64,000 bases of DNA from Blautia faecis (GCF_020554845.1 NZ_JAJCIA010000004.1:62001-126000); one strand, 5' to 3'. Positions 33,547 through 43,682 are shown, counted from the first letter of the stretch. A program made the numbers and translations. The notes: generated by a model not told the origin, from the sequence alone.

Positions 33547-35001
33547 TTATTTTTTCTTGATAATTCGTCCAAGCAACTGATTTTCTATTTCTATGACAAG
33601 AGATTCCTTTGCAATTGTTAAAATCAAAAAATATACTCCAAAAAATACAATTGCAGAAGCACATAAAGTCATAAAACTTCCCCACTGCATTCTCTTTATT
33701 AAAACCGCGAGAACCCCTCCAGCTAAAACAGAACTGCCAATTGCAACATAATGAACCTGTCTATATGCTTCCTTAATAATTCCTCTAAGCGCAACGTACT
33801 GAACAATAAAAACAGCGATTTCTGCTGCCAAGGTTCCAATCGCTGCACCTGTAGATGCCATTTTAGGAATCAGAAGCGCATTTAAGATAATATCCACAAT
33901 CATTCCAGCAATTTCCGAATAAAGAACTACTTTTTCTTTTCCAAGCGGCACTAACATTTGTATTCCCATTATGTTTGTCAGACCAATAAAAAGTAAAGTT
34001 GGCATTATAACTTGCATCGGAATAATTGCACCGGCATAAGCATCGCCCGATAAGAAGAAAACGCCCTCCTTTGCAAAAAGCATAAAATAAATCATCATCG
34101 GTGTTGCAATCAAAAACACGAAATTGATTGCCTTTTTTGTAATACGGTAAAATTCATCCATCATACTATGTTCGACATAGTATGATGCTCTCGGCAGCAA
34201 AACCACACCTAAAGATGTAACGATACTCACGAGAATCGTTTTTATCTTTACTGCCGCATTATAATATCCAACATCTGCGTCTGTACGAATAAATCCAAGC
34301 ATTACAGTATCCAGATGCGTATATATTGTTGTGGCACAGGACATTGCAAAGAAAATCACAATCGCTTTTAAGTGTTTCTTAAAATTATAGTGACCAACAG
34401 GCTTAATGTTGATATAACGGTGTATATGAAAGAAGTTAAAAATATTTGAGGCAGATGATGCCAAAATGGAAATTCCACCATAAATGACATAATCGCTTTG
34501 TTCATGCACCATGAGAAACATCGCAACAATTGCAATAAACTTAAAAATAATCGAGCGAACCGTAATATAAGTATATTGTTCAAGTGCTTTATACAGCCAT
34601 TCCATTCCTATGGCATTAAAAAAGATTGTCAGGCCAACAATCAAGAACAGGTCTTTATCCTGCCGAAATCTTGGGACATAGTATATTGCTGCAAAATAAA
34701 CCACATATGCCAGTGCGCTCATCATAAGGTTGATAATGAACAGCTCTTGAACCATTTTCGAGAGTTCTTCCCGATTATCACGCACCTTTGCACATGCCCG
34801 AATGCCGTATGTTGGAATTCCCAACTGTGCAAAGAGTGTAAAGTAAGATACGATCGAAGTTGCAAATGATACTTTTCCGGTACCAATGGGCAATAGAATG
34901 CGTGAAACATACGGAAATGTAATCAGTGGAAAAACGAACTGCGACATCGTAAGAATCGCGTTCATTACAAAATTTAATTTAAGAGACTTTTGTTTTCCCA
35001 T
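33547..35001 (-). CDS. Polysaccharide flippase (Wzx/MATE-like)
   Basis: 484 residues with about 12-14 membrane helices; the first begins NFVMNAILTMSQFVFPLITF and YVSRILLPIGTGKVSFATSI is the conserved Wzx block (pattern of Polysacc_synt). Flips lipid-linked repeat units across the membrane. ATG at 35001 is favoured, 10 bp after the upstream stop; an extension to 35040 overlaps that gene. The capsule has Wzx and Wzy, so it is a Wzy-dependent pathway. Confidence 0.9.
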   Translation of the reverse strand: MGKQKSLKLNFVMNAILTMSQFVFPLITFPYVSRILLPIGTGKVSFATSIVSYFTLFAQLGIPTYGIRACAKVRDNREELSKMVQELFIINLMMSALAYVVYFAAIYYVPRFRQDKDLFLIVGLTIFFNAIGMEWLYKALEQYTYITVRSIIFKFIAIVAMFLMVHEQSDYVIYGGISILASSASNIFNFFHIHRYINIKPVGHYNFKKHLKAIVIFFAMSCATTIYTHLDTVMLGFIRTDADVGYYNAAVKIKTILVSIVTSLGVVLLPRASYYVEHSMMDEFYRITKKAINFVFLIATPMMIYFMLFAKEGVFFLSGDAYAGAIIPMQVIMPTLLFIGLTNIMGIQMLVPLGKEKVVLYSEIAGMIVDIILNALLIPKMASTGAAIGTLAAEIAVFIVQYVALRGIIKEAYRQVHYVAIGSSVLAGGVLAVLIKRMQWGSFMTLCASAIVFFGVYFLILTIAKESLVIEIENQLLGRIIKKK

Positions 35002-35011
35002 TTCCTTTCTG

Positions 35012-35929
35012 TTATTCTCCTTTTCTATGTGCATATTCAATCTTCGGATTAAAGAAAAATCCAGAGATCGTTCCTTTGCACGTCACCCAAACTCTTTTTG
35101 CTTTGTGATCCGGTGCTTTTCTGAGAATATTCTTGATTCGCCCACCAATCACACGCAGCCGACGGCCTACTTTTCCATTTTTTCGCGCGATGTACATTCC
35201 GTTTCTTGCTTGATAAAAGAAGCGTTCTATTCTTGTCTCATCTGCCGAAACCACATCTGCGCCTTTATTGGATGGTGCTTTATGTACAATAACACTATCG
35301 AAATCCAAATAAGCTGGAGCCAATTTTCTCAATCTTGCCGTATACTCCTGATCATCTCCATAAATAAAGAACTCAGAAATCGGCAATCCTGCTGTCTCAG
35401 CATATTTTAAATTGATAAAGCAGCCAACAAAAGAACAAGTATCAATCAACAACAGCTTGTTTTTTCTAATTCTGTCCAAATCCAGCCCTAATCTGGAGTT
35501 GTACTGGAAATCCGGAACATTCATATCAAACAGTTTCCCATCCGTCCAATACACTAATGAGGCCAGATAGGAAAACTCACCATCTAATGCCTGTCCCTTA
35601 TCCACAAGGCTTTGCAATGCCTCTTTTTCCGGGATAGAGTCATCATCCATGATCCACGCATATAAATAGCCGAGCTCTATGGCTTTTCTCAAGCCAAAAG
35701 CAAATCCACCTGCACCACCAAGGTTCTTTCCGGTATTATAATATTTGATTCTCTTGTCCTGAATCTCTGCAACCATTTCCTTTGTGCCATCATTGCTGTT
35801 GTTGTCAACAATCAGGATATCATGGTCCTTAAATGTCTGATTCAAGAGTGCTTCTATGTTTTCTTTTAATAATTTCTTTCGATTATACGTTACTATTACT
35901 TCTGCATACTTATTCATATTCTTTCTCAT
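35012..35929 (-). CDS. GT2 glycosyltransferase, galactofuranosyltransferase-like
   Basis: 305 residues, GT-A fold: AEVIVTYNRKKLLKENIEAL at the N terminus, DNNSNDGTKEM, the long GGAGGFAFGL loop and WIMDDDSIP (DxD metal site), then a C-terminal block with FFIYGDDQEYTARL. The GGAGGFxxG loop and DDQE motif are seen in GlfT2-like galactofuranosyltransferases; together with glf nearby this suggests Galf transfer. Starts at 35929, 35917 or 35944 are all possible near the Wzy stop codon. Confidence 0.85.
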   Translation of the reverse strand: MRKNMNKYAEVIVTYNRKKLLKENIEALLNQTFKDHDILIVDNNSNDGTKEMVAEIQDKRIKYYNTGKNLGGAGGFAFGLRKAIELGYLYAWIMDDDSIPEKEALQSLVDKGQALDGEFSYLASLVYWTDGKLFDMNVPDFQYNSRLGLDLDRIRKNKLLLIDTCSFVGCFINLKYAETAGLPISEFFIYGDDQEYTARLRKLAPAYLDFDSVIVHKAPSNKGADVVSADETRIERFFYQARNGMYIARKNGKVGRRLRVIGGRIKNILRKAPDHKAKRVWVTCKGTISGFFFNPKIEYAHRKGE

Positions 35930-37103
35930 TTCGGTTCCTTTCAAAAAATTCTTTTTTGCTCTTTATCATTCCAACGCAGGCAACAGAAATTATAATAAAA
36001 GGATTATATCTAAAAGATAATAATTGCGGGTCTGTTATGCAATGAATAAGGAACAAAGAACATCCCATGCATAGATAAATATTCTTTGTCACAACACTAT
36101 AGCATTGTACCGCCATCATTGCCAAACATAAAACCACAAGCATTATCACACCGTATCTTACTAACACCTGCAAATATGAAGAATCAACATAAAAATAATC
36201 CATACCGGATACTTTTGTGCCATCGGTTCCTGTCAGCCATGTAATGGGTTGACCAAACAATGAAACACCATACGTTTCTAAAGCAATTTTTCCAAAATAC
36301 GGCCTATTTGAAAAAGCTGCATTTATAGCCACGAATGCAGGCTCATTATAGTGAGCAATATAAAAGTACTGTGCTACTATCGTTGCAATTGCTGAAAAGA
36401 ATGGAAATATTTCTAATATTCTCCTTGGAAAATCTCTGTCAAACAGAAACTGTTTTATCTTTTCAATATTCAACAAGTAATATAGGATAATGCTTGCATT
36501 AATAACAACAAATACAGCTAATGTATCCGTCATCTTATAAAACCAAACATTTATGACTTCAATCAAAATCCAACTTCTAAACTTTATTTTGTTTTTTCTA
36601 CTGGCAATATACGCCAAAACTGTGTGCAAGAAGAGATTCGGACCAAATGTGGCAAAATAAAATCCCAAGTACTCTCGTCCTGCACTAGTTTGAGACGGGA
36701 GAATTCCTATAAGCCATGCAAAAATCACTATCGCAATTGCAATGCCAGCACTAATACAATAAGTCTTCAGAACAGATTCCGGCTCTGCCTTTGAACAATA
36801 CAATATGAATATAACAATATAGATCAAGTCACTGTCTGCCTGATTGAAGAATATATTTCCTATTATCAGGAGAGCGATTAGTCCCCATAAAAGCAAATTA
36901 CGAATGCTGAACTTTGAGTGGCGTAAAAGTACCAATACCGGAACAGTTGCCGCAACAATCTTTAATCCTTGACACAGCGTTGCAAGAATTGCAGATGACG
37001 AAAGAAGATATGACTGCCCAATGACAAACAGGAAAATACAGATTCCATAACAAATATTTGTAATATCTTTAACTTTAATCTTTGCGCCTTTTGTAGTAAT
37101 CAT
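35910..37103 (-). CDS. O-antigen/capsule polymerase (Wzy-like)
   Basis: 397 residues with about 11 membrane helices and a long extracellular loop (roughly residues 260-320, with PITWLTGTDGTKVSGMDYF). No sequence signature beyond topology and locus position; such polymerases diverge fast. Role: joins repeat units on the outer side of the membrane. Between the ATP-grasp gene and the GT2 gene, with 20-bp overlap downstream. Confidence 0.75.
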   Translation of the reverse strand: MITTKGAKIKVKDITNICYGICIFLFVIGQSYLLSSSAILATLCQGLKIVAATVPVLVLLRHSKFSIRNLLLWGLIALLIIGNIFFNQADSDLIYIVIFILYCSKAEPESVLKTYCISAGIAIAIVIFAWLIGILPSQTSAGREYLGFYFATFGPNLFLHTVLAYIASRKNKIKFRSWILIEVINVWFYKMTDTLAVFVVINASIILYYLLNIEKIKQFLFDRDFPRRILEIFPFFSAIATIVAQYFYIAHYNEPAFVAINAAFSNRPYFGKIALETYGVSLFGQPITWLTGTDGTKVSGMDYFYVDSSYLQVLVRYGVIMLVVLCLAMMAVQCYSVVTKNIYLCMGCSLFLIHCITDPQLLSFRYNPFIIISVACVGMIKSKKEFFERNRNEKEYE

Positions 37104-37174
37104 TCATCCAATCCATCGTCAAGTGCTGATTGACCCTGCACCCCACAAAATCCTTTCTTTGAATTATTTTCATA

Positions 37175-38071
37175 TTAGCTAATTTTTTCTGGAAGTACCA
37201 GCCAATCTCCAATTTTTTTATCCCACTCTTTTGTTTCAAACGGCACAATCGCGCCGAAATGATAAAATGTCATTTCTCCAAAGTAAACTCGACCATTTGC
37301 TTCATAAAAATCCACTCGAACATGTGGGAATCCTTCACTGAGTTTTTTGGCAAGCTCAATCATTTTTTCAAAATGTTCTGGTTTTTTGATGGCGGATACA
37401 GAGTTCGGATAGTGCTGTGCAATGTTCATGTGGTTAAACTGCATATCATAAAAGTCAAACTTTGTGTTTTTGACGCCTCTTTCCGTTGCCACAAACATCA
37501 GTTTCGGCTCTCCATTGAAACAGAAGAATTTATAATCACGGAGTTCTCCGGTTTCCTGATCTTCCATATATTTTTCAGCAATAATTCTCGGCTTGACTCC
37601 TTTATATGACCATTCCCTCGTCCAAAGATAATAATTGTTTGCCAGAGACTTTTCGATTTTTTCCTTAGCCTTTTTCAAATCAAGTTTGGATTTATCCTTG
37701 CAGACAACCAATCCACCTGAATCATGTGTGCATTTCAGCACAAACTGATTTGGAAGCTCATTGAAGTTGATATCCTCAAATTTATCCCATACACCAAGCG
37801 TCGGGATAACATACTGTTCACCAATTTTATCTGCAATATATTTTTTCACTTCGTATTTGTCAACCAATGTAATAAGATCCGGCCTTCTATAATACAGTTT
37901 GAGCCAGTTCAATTTTTCGTTGAATGTCTTCGGATTCTTAAAATCAATAAACTTTCCAAACTCTGCATAATAAAAAATTTGCAGATATGGCTTGTCCGGC
38001 ATCCAATTAAGCAGTCTGTGGTTCACAAAATAGCCAGCCACACGCCGCAAACCATGTTTTTTTTCACCCAT
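37175..38071 (-). CDS. ATP-grasp fold polysaccharide-modifying protein (TupA-like)
   Basis: 298 residues matching the TupA-like ATP-grasp family of surface polysaccharide loci: NEKLNWLKLYYRRPDLITLVDKY near the start (conserved), NQFVLKCTHDSGG, RDYKFFCFNGEPKLM and VRVDFYEANGRVYFGEMTFY near the end (DxE metal site). Members ligate amino acids or similar to sugars, or act as transferases; the exact substrate is unknown. Start at 38071 has GGAG ten bases upstream. Confidence 0.88.
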   Translation of the reverse strand: MGEKKHGLRRVAGYFVNHRLLNWMPDKPYLQIFYYAEFGKFIDFKNPKTFNEKLNWLKLYYRRPDLITLVDKYEVKKYIADKIGEQYVIPTLGVWDKFEDINFNELPNQFVLKCTHDSGGLVVCKDKSKLDLKKAKEKIEKSLANNYYLWTREWSYKGVKPRIIAEKYMEDQETGELRDYKFFCFNGEPKLMFVATERGVKNTKFDFYDMQFNHMNIAQHYPNSVSAIKKPEHFEKMIELAKKLSEGFPHVRVDFYEANGRVYFGEMTFYHFGAIVPFETKEWDKKIGDWLVLPEKIS

Positions 38072-38072
38072 C

Positions 38073-39155
38073 TTACTCACACTCCTTCACATAATCCAAA
38101 AGTATCTGCATTTTTTTCAAGGCTTTTTCAGACGAATATTCCTCCAATAAACATCGCCTTGCTTGTTTTCCGCATTCTGCCATCTGTCCAGGATTTGCAA
38201 TGGCCCATTCCATTTTATCCTTTAAATCTTCAACATTGTTCGTCTGAAACAGAAGACCAGTTTCAAACGATTTGATCAAGCTTCTAGGACCTGTTTTACA
38301 ATCGCTGGATATACATGGAACACCGAAAGCCATTGCTTCCATTAGTGCATTTGGCATTCCCTCGTAATCAGATGTCATCACAAACATATCCGCTACTTGT
38401 AGCTGTTTCTCGATGCTCTGGCTTCTCCCCCGTAGAAAAACATGATTAGCAAGTCCATATTCATCGACTAAACCTTCAAGGTATTTCTTTTGATTTCCCT
38501 CACCGAAAATATCCAGTGTAATTTCAGATTTTATCTTTGTAATATCAACCATAGCTTTCAGAAGAAGTGGATAATTTTTTTGTTCGTGAAGTCTGCCTAC
38601 TGCAATTATTTTAGAAATTTTCCTACTATAAATTTCTTTATGATTATCAATAAACTTTGATGAAAGAGGATTGGGAACAACAAAGCACTTTTTTCTTAAA
38701 TCGGCTGAGAAATATTCCGATTGCTCTTCATTTTGAATCAGAATGGCACAAGATTTCTTAGCCAGGTAATCGCGAAAATTTCTTAACAATCTTTTTTCTG
38801 GCATTGTCCACGGATTATTTCTGATGGTCAAAACAAACGGAATTTTCATTCCTGTGATTGCAAGCCAAGACACATACAGAACGGTTCCAACAAACGGAAT
38901 AATTACATCAGGATGAATTTCTTTGATAATTTTTCTCATATCAAAGATTCTCATTCCTTTTGTTATTGTACTATCCTTTCGTTGTGGCATTTCATGTATC
39001 TGTACCTTTTCTGAAATAGAATAGTCTCTCTCTGACGTTTTATATGTAATAATATGAACGTCTTCGCCAACATCAGCCAATAAGCCAGATAAAACCGAAA
39101 CAACTCTTTCGGCTCCACCTCCTGTAAGGCTCCTAATTGTAAATAATATTTTCAT
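38073..39155 (-). CDS. GT4 glycosyltransferase
   Basis: 360 residues, GT-B fold. N-terminal LFTIRSLTGGGAERVVSVLS, central IIAVGRLHEQKNYPLLLKAM and C-terminal SDYEGMPNALMEAMAFGVP, which holds the E-x7-E catalytic/nucleotide pair. Retaining transferase acting on a lipid-linked repeat unit; donor sugar not decidable. GAACAGGAGATAG precedes the ATG. Confidence 0.93.
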   Translation of the reverse strand: MKILFTIRSLTGGGAERVVSVLSGLLADVGEDVHIITYKTSERDYSISEKVQIHEMPQRKDSTITKGMRIFDMRKIIKEIHPDVIIPFVGTVLYVSWLAITGMKIPFVLTIRNNPWTMPEKRLLRNFRDYLAKKSCAILIQNEEQSEYFSADLRKKCFVVPNPLSSKFIDNHKEIYSRKISKIIAVGRLHEQKNYPLLLKAMVDITKIKSEITLDIFGEGNQKKYLEGLVDEYGLANHVFLRGRSQSIEKQLQVADMFVMTSDYEGMPNALMEAMAFGVPCISSDCKTGPRSLIKSFETGLLFQTNNVEDLKDKMEWAIANPGQMAECGKQARRCLLEEYSSEKALKKMQILLDYVKECE

Positions 39156-39186
39156 TCTATCTCCTGTTCCGCTTTTTTGATTCGCT

Positions 39187-40260
39187 TTACATATTTCTTA
39201 AGAGTTCAACCCACTGGTTTATAATTGCGGCTGTATTGAAACGATCCAAATCCTTTTTTGTTTTTGACGCAAATTGCTTTAGCAACGTTTCATTTTTCAT
39301 CAGTTTTATCGCACAATCTGCGAACTGCTGAACATTTCCTTCTTCTACTAGGTATCCATTGATACCATTATCAATCGTTTCTTCAGGTCCTTCCTTACAG
39401 CGAAAGCTAACAGCCGGGAGTCCTGTTGCCATTGCTTCCATCAGAACTAGCACAAACCCCTCATAACGCGAAGATAAAAAAAACAAGGACGATTCCATAT
39501 ATTCTTTATGAATATCATCAGAAAATCCTTTTAGTTCTATATTCCTGAGCCCCAGTCCGTCAATCTGCCCCTGAAGTTCTTTTTGAAGCGGTCCTTGTCC
39601 ATAAATATCTAATTTCCAGTCCGGGACTTCCTTTTCTATCAAGGCCCAAGCCTCAACCAGCATATCAAAGCCCTTTTGTCTACTTAAACGTCCAACTGCA
39701 ATCGCACGTTTTTGTGTCAACGGCGTACTTTCGCTTGTATCAACTGCAATTGGGTTATAAATATATGTCACATTTTTGCAATGTTTGTATTGTGTCAAGT
39801 AGTTATTTAAATCATTCTTGCCTAATACCACAACGCAATCAGCATGTTCTGCCGCCAGTTTTCTGGCATATTTGACCAGTTTATTAGGGCTTATATAATA
39901 GTTAAAATGTTCCCATGCGATACATTTACATATTTTCTTTATCTGCAAAGGAATCAAATAAAGATATAACGCTACATCGACTGCTATCATGACGTCAATC
40001 TGTTCTTCCTTTACATATTTAATCAATTGCTTTTCGACATAGATTTTTCTCAAAGCTGAATTCTCGCATTTTTCTCCATTTAGTGAGTAAAGTTTAATGT
40101 TTTTATCTATTTCAAATTTGCAAGAGTTTCCATGCTGACAACTGATAATCCTCACATCAAAATTTTTTTTTACTAACTCATTTGCAATGACAGATGTAAC
40201 TCTCTCAGTACCTCCGCCGCTTTCAAAATTCATTATTAAGAAACCTACTTTTTTATTCAT
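39187..40260 (-). CDS. GT4 glycosyltransferase
   Basis: 357 residues, GT-B fold: FLIMNFESGGGTERVTSVIA, then AIAVGRLSRQKGFDMLVEAW and SRYEGFVLVLMEAMATGLPAV with the E-x7-E pair. A short, well-formed member. The sequence is A/T-rich relative to the phage region. It starts one base after the next GT4 gene ends, so the two are coupled. Confidence 0.93.
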   Translation of the reverse strand: MNKKVGFLIMNFESGGGTERVTSVIANELVKKNFDVRIISCQHGNSCKFEIDKNIKLYSLNGEKCENSALRKIYVEKQLIKYVKEEQIDVMIAVDVALYLYLIPLQIKKICKCIAWEHFNYYISPNKLVKYARKLAAEHADCVVVLGKNDLNNYLTQYKHCKNVTYIYNPIAVDTSESTPLTQKRAIAVGRLSRQKGFDMLVEAWALIEKEVPDWKLDIYGQGPLQKELQGQIDGLGLRNIELKGFSDDIHKEYMESSLFFLSSRYEGFVLVLMEAMATGLPAVSFRCKEGPEETIDNGINGYLVEEGNVQQFADCAIKLMKNETLLKQFASKTKKDLDRFNTAAIINQWVELLRNM

Positions 40261-40261
40261 C

Positions 40262-41371
40262 TCAGGCAGTTCTCCATCGGTTCAAATAATAACTTTCCAT
40301 ATATTTTGCAGTTGCGTCCATATCAAATCCTGCATCAATCACATACTGCTGCATATTGGTATGTGCTTTCAGATTCTGTGCCATTTCAAGTGCTGTATTC
40401 GCCCACTTTTCTTCCCCATCACTCAACAGCAGTTTCCGGTAGATTGGTGTAATATCCGTTTCCGGCGGCAATCCTTCAGAGCAGACAATAGGAACACCCG
40501 CCGCCTGCGCTTCGATTGCAACAATACCCAGACCTTCAAACAAAGATGGAAAAACAAACACATCCATCGCTTGATAAATTCTGTTCATATCCTTTCTATT
40601 TCCAAGAAAATGCACACAATCCGAAAGTCCTTTTTCTGCCACTTTGCTTTTTACTTTCTCTTCTAATGGCCCGGTGCCAACAAGAATCAATTCAGCGTTA
40701 GGCTTTTTCTTCTTGATTTCTGCAAAAACATCAATCAGGAAATCATGGTTTTTCTGAGGATGCAGGCGACCAACATGGCCGACAACAAATTTATCCTTTA
40801 ACCCCAGTTCTTTCCTGATTGCATTTCTGGTATCCACATCCGCAATAAAGTTCTGCGAATCAATCGCATTTTTCAGCACTTGAAACGGCTTGTCTTTGAA
40901 CAGATATTTTCCAGCTTCCTCAGAGCAGGCGAAAAGATCTGTTGCGTTTTTGGTAAACATTCGTTGCATGAACAGCTTCGGTAAATATTTTATATCGTGT
41001 ACTGTCTCATTATTATGTGAATGAGCAATTCTGACGGGGATACCTGCTTTCTTTGCAGCTTTCAGGCAGAAATATCCAATCGTGTAGGCGTGACAATGAA
41101 CAATTTTATATTCGTGATGCTGAGCAAAGAAAACTGCCAAATCTTTTTGAAATTTAGGAAGGTTCAAATCCTCCCGGAAAGACAGTTTGTAAACATGTCC
41201 ACCCATTTTTTCAATTTCATCATCGTAAAACTGTTTTTCCTTATAAACGACCAAAAAATCAAACTGTACTTTCGTTCTGTCAATTTTCCGGTATATATTC
41301 ATCAACAAAGCCTGCGTACCGCCAGCTTCCATTCGCTGCAAGATATGCAAAACTCTTATAGGCTCTCCCAT
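40262..41371 (-). CDS. GT4 glycosyltransferase
   Basis: 369 residues; start at 41371 chosen because GGAGGAAG is 7-9 bases upstream. VLHILQRMEAGGTQALLMNIYRK, FVVGHVGRLHPQKNHDFLIDV and SLFEGLGIVAIEAQAAGVP (E-x7-E) identify GT4. EpsF-like type frequently found with pyruvyl transferase and F420-beta genes in capsule loci. Ends one base before the next transferase. Confidence 0.93.
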   Translation of the reverse strand: MGEPIRVLHILQRMEAGGTQALLMNIYRKIDRTKVQFDFLVVYKEKQFYDDEIEKMGGHVYKLSFREDLNLPKFQKDLAVFFAQHHEYKIVHCHAYTIGYFCLKAAKKAGIPVRIAHSHNNETVHDIKYLPKLFMQRMFTKNATDLFACSEEAGKYLFKDKPFQVLKNAIDSQNFIADVDTRNAIRKELGLKDKFVVGHVGRLHPQKNHDFLIDVFAEIKKKKPNAELILVGTGPLEEKVKSKVAEKGLSDCVHFLGNRKDMNRIYQAMDVFVFPSLFEGLGIVAIEAQAAGVPIVCSEGLPPETDITPIYRKLLLSDGEEKWANTALEMAQNLKAHTNMQQYVIDAGFDMDATAKYMESYYLNRWRTA

Positions 41372-41392
41372 GTATTCTTCCTCCACAAAATC

Positions 41393-42556
41393 TCAAAGAG
41401 ATTTAATTTTTTGAATCAGTTTATTCGGCAGCACAGATTTCAACCGTGCTTTTGGCTGAAAGCCAACCTTTATATTCCCTATAAAGCCTGGTTCATCGAT
41501 GCTCTTATAGAAAGTATCTCTAGTCACAGGCCTGTTGCTCGGCTGTACCAAATTATGCTGCTTCACCATTCCCTCTTCCAGTGTCGCTTCTTCCACTTCT
41601 GCAAGAGGGCGCATCATTTCAAAGAGTTTTTGGCCTTTCTCGGTATTGACAAATACACTGGATACGCCTTTTGGAGAATTAAAATCAGGGTGGCTCTTGG
41701 CAATTCCCCAGAAATCACCTACGGTCAAATCTCCCACTCGGCTCGCATTTGCATAGGCACACTGATAACAGCTCTCTCTGTAACAGTCGCCATCCATAAA
41801 ATGTTTTCCATAGCGATCAAGAGAGAGTGTCTTTGTCTTTGTCTTTGTCTTTGTCTTTGTCTTTGTCTTTAGCAGATATTGTGTTCCCCAGCCCCGTTTA
41901 TCTTTGGAGCGGAAATTGAAGTAAATCACTTTACCTGCCGTTTGCTTGTTCTGGTATTCCAAATACTTTTTAAAAAACTTCGGAGACGGAACGCCGTGAC
42001 AAATCAGGTCAACCGTATATAAATTTTCAGGATTGCCACCCAAGAAAGCATACAAGCCAGCAATTTGGCAGGGTGTTCCTGTAAAAAGCACCGTTTTTCC
42101 CTCAACGAGTCGCTGTTTGGCCTTTGCATAGCTGTCTTTCGGATCGGACTGAACATACTTAGAAGATTGGAGTTTTTCTCTTTCAGCATCGGTCGTTACT
42201 TCAATGTGACTTACTGCCAGCTGTTCATCATAAGCAGCACCATAGACCACACCACCCGTTTGCAAAACAGTCTTTGCCGCGCTGTCTGCCGCGCCACCGG
42301 ATGCGGAACGCATAATGTCCGTATCATTTTTGTTGCGCCACGCCCAGACTTTTTGGGGGTTGTTCCGATGAAATTCTGTATTCTCCACCGGACATTTTTT
42401 TAGGCACAATTTGCACTCGATACAGCTTTTTTCATCAACGGACGGATACCAAAAGCCCTCGTTACTTTCCACCATAGAGATGCAGTGTTTCGGGCAGCTT
42501 TGCGCACAGCTTTTGCATCCCACACATTTCTCTTTTATCCTTGCTACGTTCTCCAT
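41393..42556 (-). CDS. Coenzyme F420 hydrogenase/dehydrogenase beta-like protein with (KT)7 repeat
   Basis: 387 residues. Two ferredoxin-type clusters at the N terminus (CVGCKSCAQSCPKHC and CIECKLCLKKCP) precede the FrhB_FdhB domain (TGTPCQIAGLYAFLGG, LICHGVPSPKF, ASRVGDLTVGDFWG). In capsule loci this family accompanies pyruvyl transferases and may reduce a substrate; the partner here is the next gene. Between residues about 230 and 243 an in-frame Lys-Thr repeat, encoded by seven hexanucleotides at 41829-41870, interrupts a normally compact region. Confidence 0.9.
   Translation of the reverse strand: MENVARIKEKCVGCKSCAQSCPKHCISMVESNEGFWYPSVDEKSCIECKLCLKKCPVENTEFHRNNPQKVWAWRNKNDTDIMRSASGGAADSAAKTVLQTGGVVYGAAYDEQLAVSHIEVTTDAEREKLQSSKYVQSDPKDSYAKAKQRLVEGKTVLFTGTPCQIAGLYAFLGGNPENLYTVDLICHGVPSPKFFKKYLEYQNKQTAGKVIYFNFRSKDKRGWGTQYLLKTKTKTKTKTKTKTLSLDRYGKHFMDGDCYRESCYQCAYANASRVGDLTVGDFWGIAKSHPDFNSPKGVSSVFVNTEKGQKLFEMMRPLAEVEEATLEEGMVKQHNLVQPSNRPVTRDTFYKSIDEPGFIGNIKVGFQPKARLKSVLPNKLIQKIKSL
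41829..41870. repeat. Hexanucleotide tandem repeat, 7 perfect units (GTCTTT)
   Basis: Seven uninterrupted 6-bp units inside the F420-beta-like gene, reading (AAAGAC)7 = (Lys-Thr)7 on its coding strand. Unit changes keep the frame, so copy variation would alter length rather than switch the gene off. Confidence 0.97.
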
Positions 42557-42557
42557 C

Positions 42558-43682
42558 TTATCCCTCTAAATTACTTCGCAGATACTCCTTCGCCACTTCT
42601 CGATGTGCTTTCAACAGCTCATCAACTTTTGCGTAATCAATCGTTTCTTCATTGATATTTTCTGCATCTTCAACTTTCGCTGTCATTCTGTCTGCCAAAT
42701 CCAACCGTTCCAGCAAATCACTCAACTTTTCTTCATTACCATAGCTGTTACCTACACTCTTGCGAATTAATGTTGTAAACGGCCGATGTGTGATCACCGA
42801 GAAGATGCTGCCGTGGAAGGTATCGGTAATAACTTCTTCTGCATTTCTGAAATAGGCCAGAACCTCAAAGGGTGAGCAGTCTACGAATCGGTCTGCACAT
42901 TTTTGGATACCACCAATTGCATATACCTTCAAATTCTTCTTCTTTGCATAAGCAGCAATCCAGTCTGCTTCTTCATTGGAAATACGGCCTGCATACGCAT
43001 ACAGAATCAGATACTTCTCGTCAACCCGCAGCTGTGGAATTTTATCGCAGCAGTTCATGTAATCATAGGTCAGAACCGGGTCCAAGTTATAAACCGGCTT
43101 TTTTTCTGTAAGCTGCTCCACAATGGCTCCAGAATTCGCATCTCGTACAGAAATCGCATCAAATTTCTTCAACAATACTCCAACTTCATCAGCCTTTTTA
43201 TACTTTTCCAGCTTTTCTAATGTTGTATTACCAAAAGATGCCGCATAAGTGAGAAGTCTCTTCGCATGATTATCTTTTCCAAACAATTCCAGCGAATAAC
43301 CCACATTGGAATTTTTCTGAATGCAGTTGAAAACCTCATCGCTGCCAATCACAAGGCAATCCAATGTCGGGTTATAGTTCATTTCATCCGTAATTCCTAA
43401 AAGTGGCATATACTTTTTTGAAAAAGTCTGCTTATAACGAATGAACGACAACTTATGCGCAAATGGAGCCTGATATTGAAAAGTTTCCAGACCTTTTTCG
43501 ACCTTACGGACAAACTTGTTTTTGCTGTCAGCATTTTCCGTAATTACGGGTGCGCCTACATGGTAGTCTACAAACTCTACTTTGCAGCTCAATTCTTCAA
43601 TCAGCTGCTTTAATGCATATGCCTGCAAAAACGATCCGTAGTTTGCAATACGCTGCATCGACATGATTCCAACTTTTCTCAT
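42558..43682 (-). CDS. Polysaccharide pyruvyl transferase
   Basis: 374 residues of PS_pyruv_trans: VGIMSMQRIANYGSFLQAYALKQ at the N terminus, VIGSDEVFNC about residue 110, and EEVITDTFHGSIFSVITHRPF near 285. Adds ketal-linked pyruvate to a sugar, giving acidic capsule. One base separates it from the F420-beta-like gene, a pairing common in Firmicutes and Bacteroidetes loci. Confidence 0.93.
   Translation of the reverse strand: MRKVGIMSMQRIANYGSFLQAYALKQLIEELSCKVEFVDYHVGAPVITENADSKNKFVRKVEKGLETFQYQAPFAHKLSFIRYKQTFSKKYMPLLGITDEMNYNPTLDCLVIGSDEVFNCIQKNSNVGYSLELFGKDNHAKRLLTYAASFGNTTLEKLEKYKKADEVGVLLKKFDAISVRDANSGAIVEQLTEKKPVYNLDPVLTYDYMNCCDKIPQLRVDEKYLILYAYAGRISNEEADWIAAYAKKKNLKVYAIGGIQKCADRFVDCSPFEVLAYFRNAEEVITDTFHGSIFSVITHRPFTTLIRKSVGNSYGNEEKLSDLLERLDLADRMTAKVEDAENINEETIDYAKVDELLKAHREVAKEYLRSNLEG

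Noticed and set aside
41021..41872. Plus-strand frame with a (CL)n tail
   Set aside because: The tail is only the reverse reading of the hexanucleotide repeat; the opposite-strand genes have motifs and ribosome binding sites.
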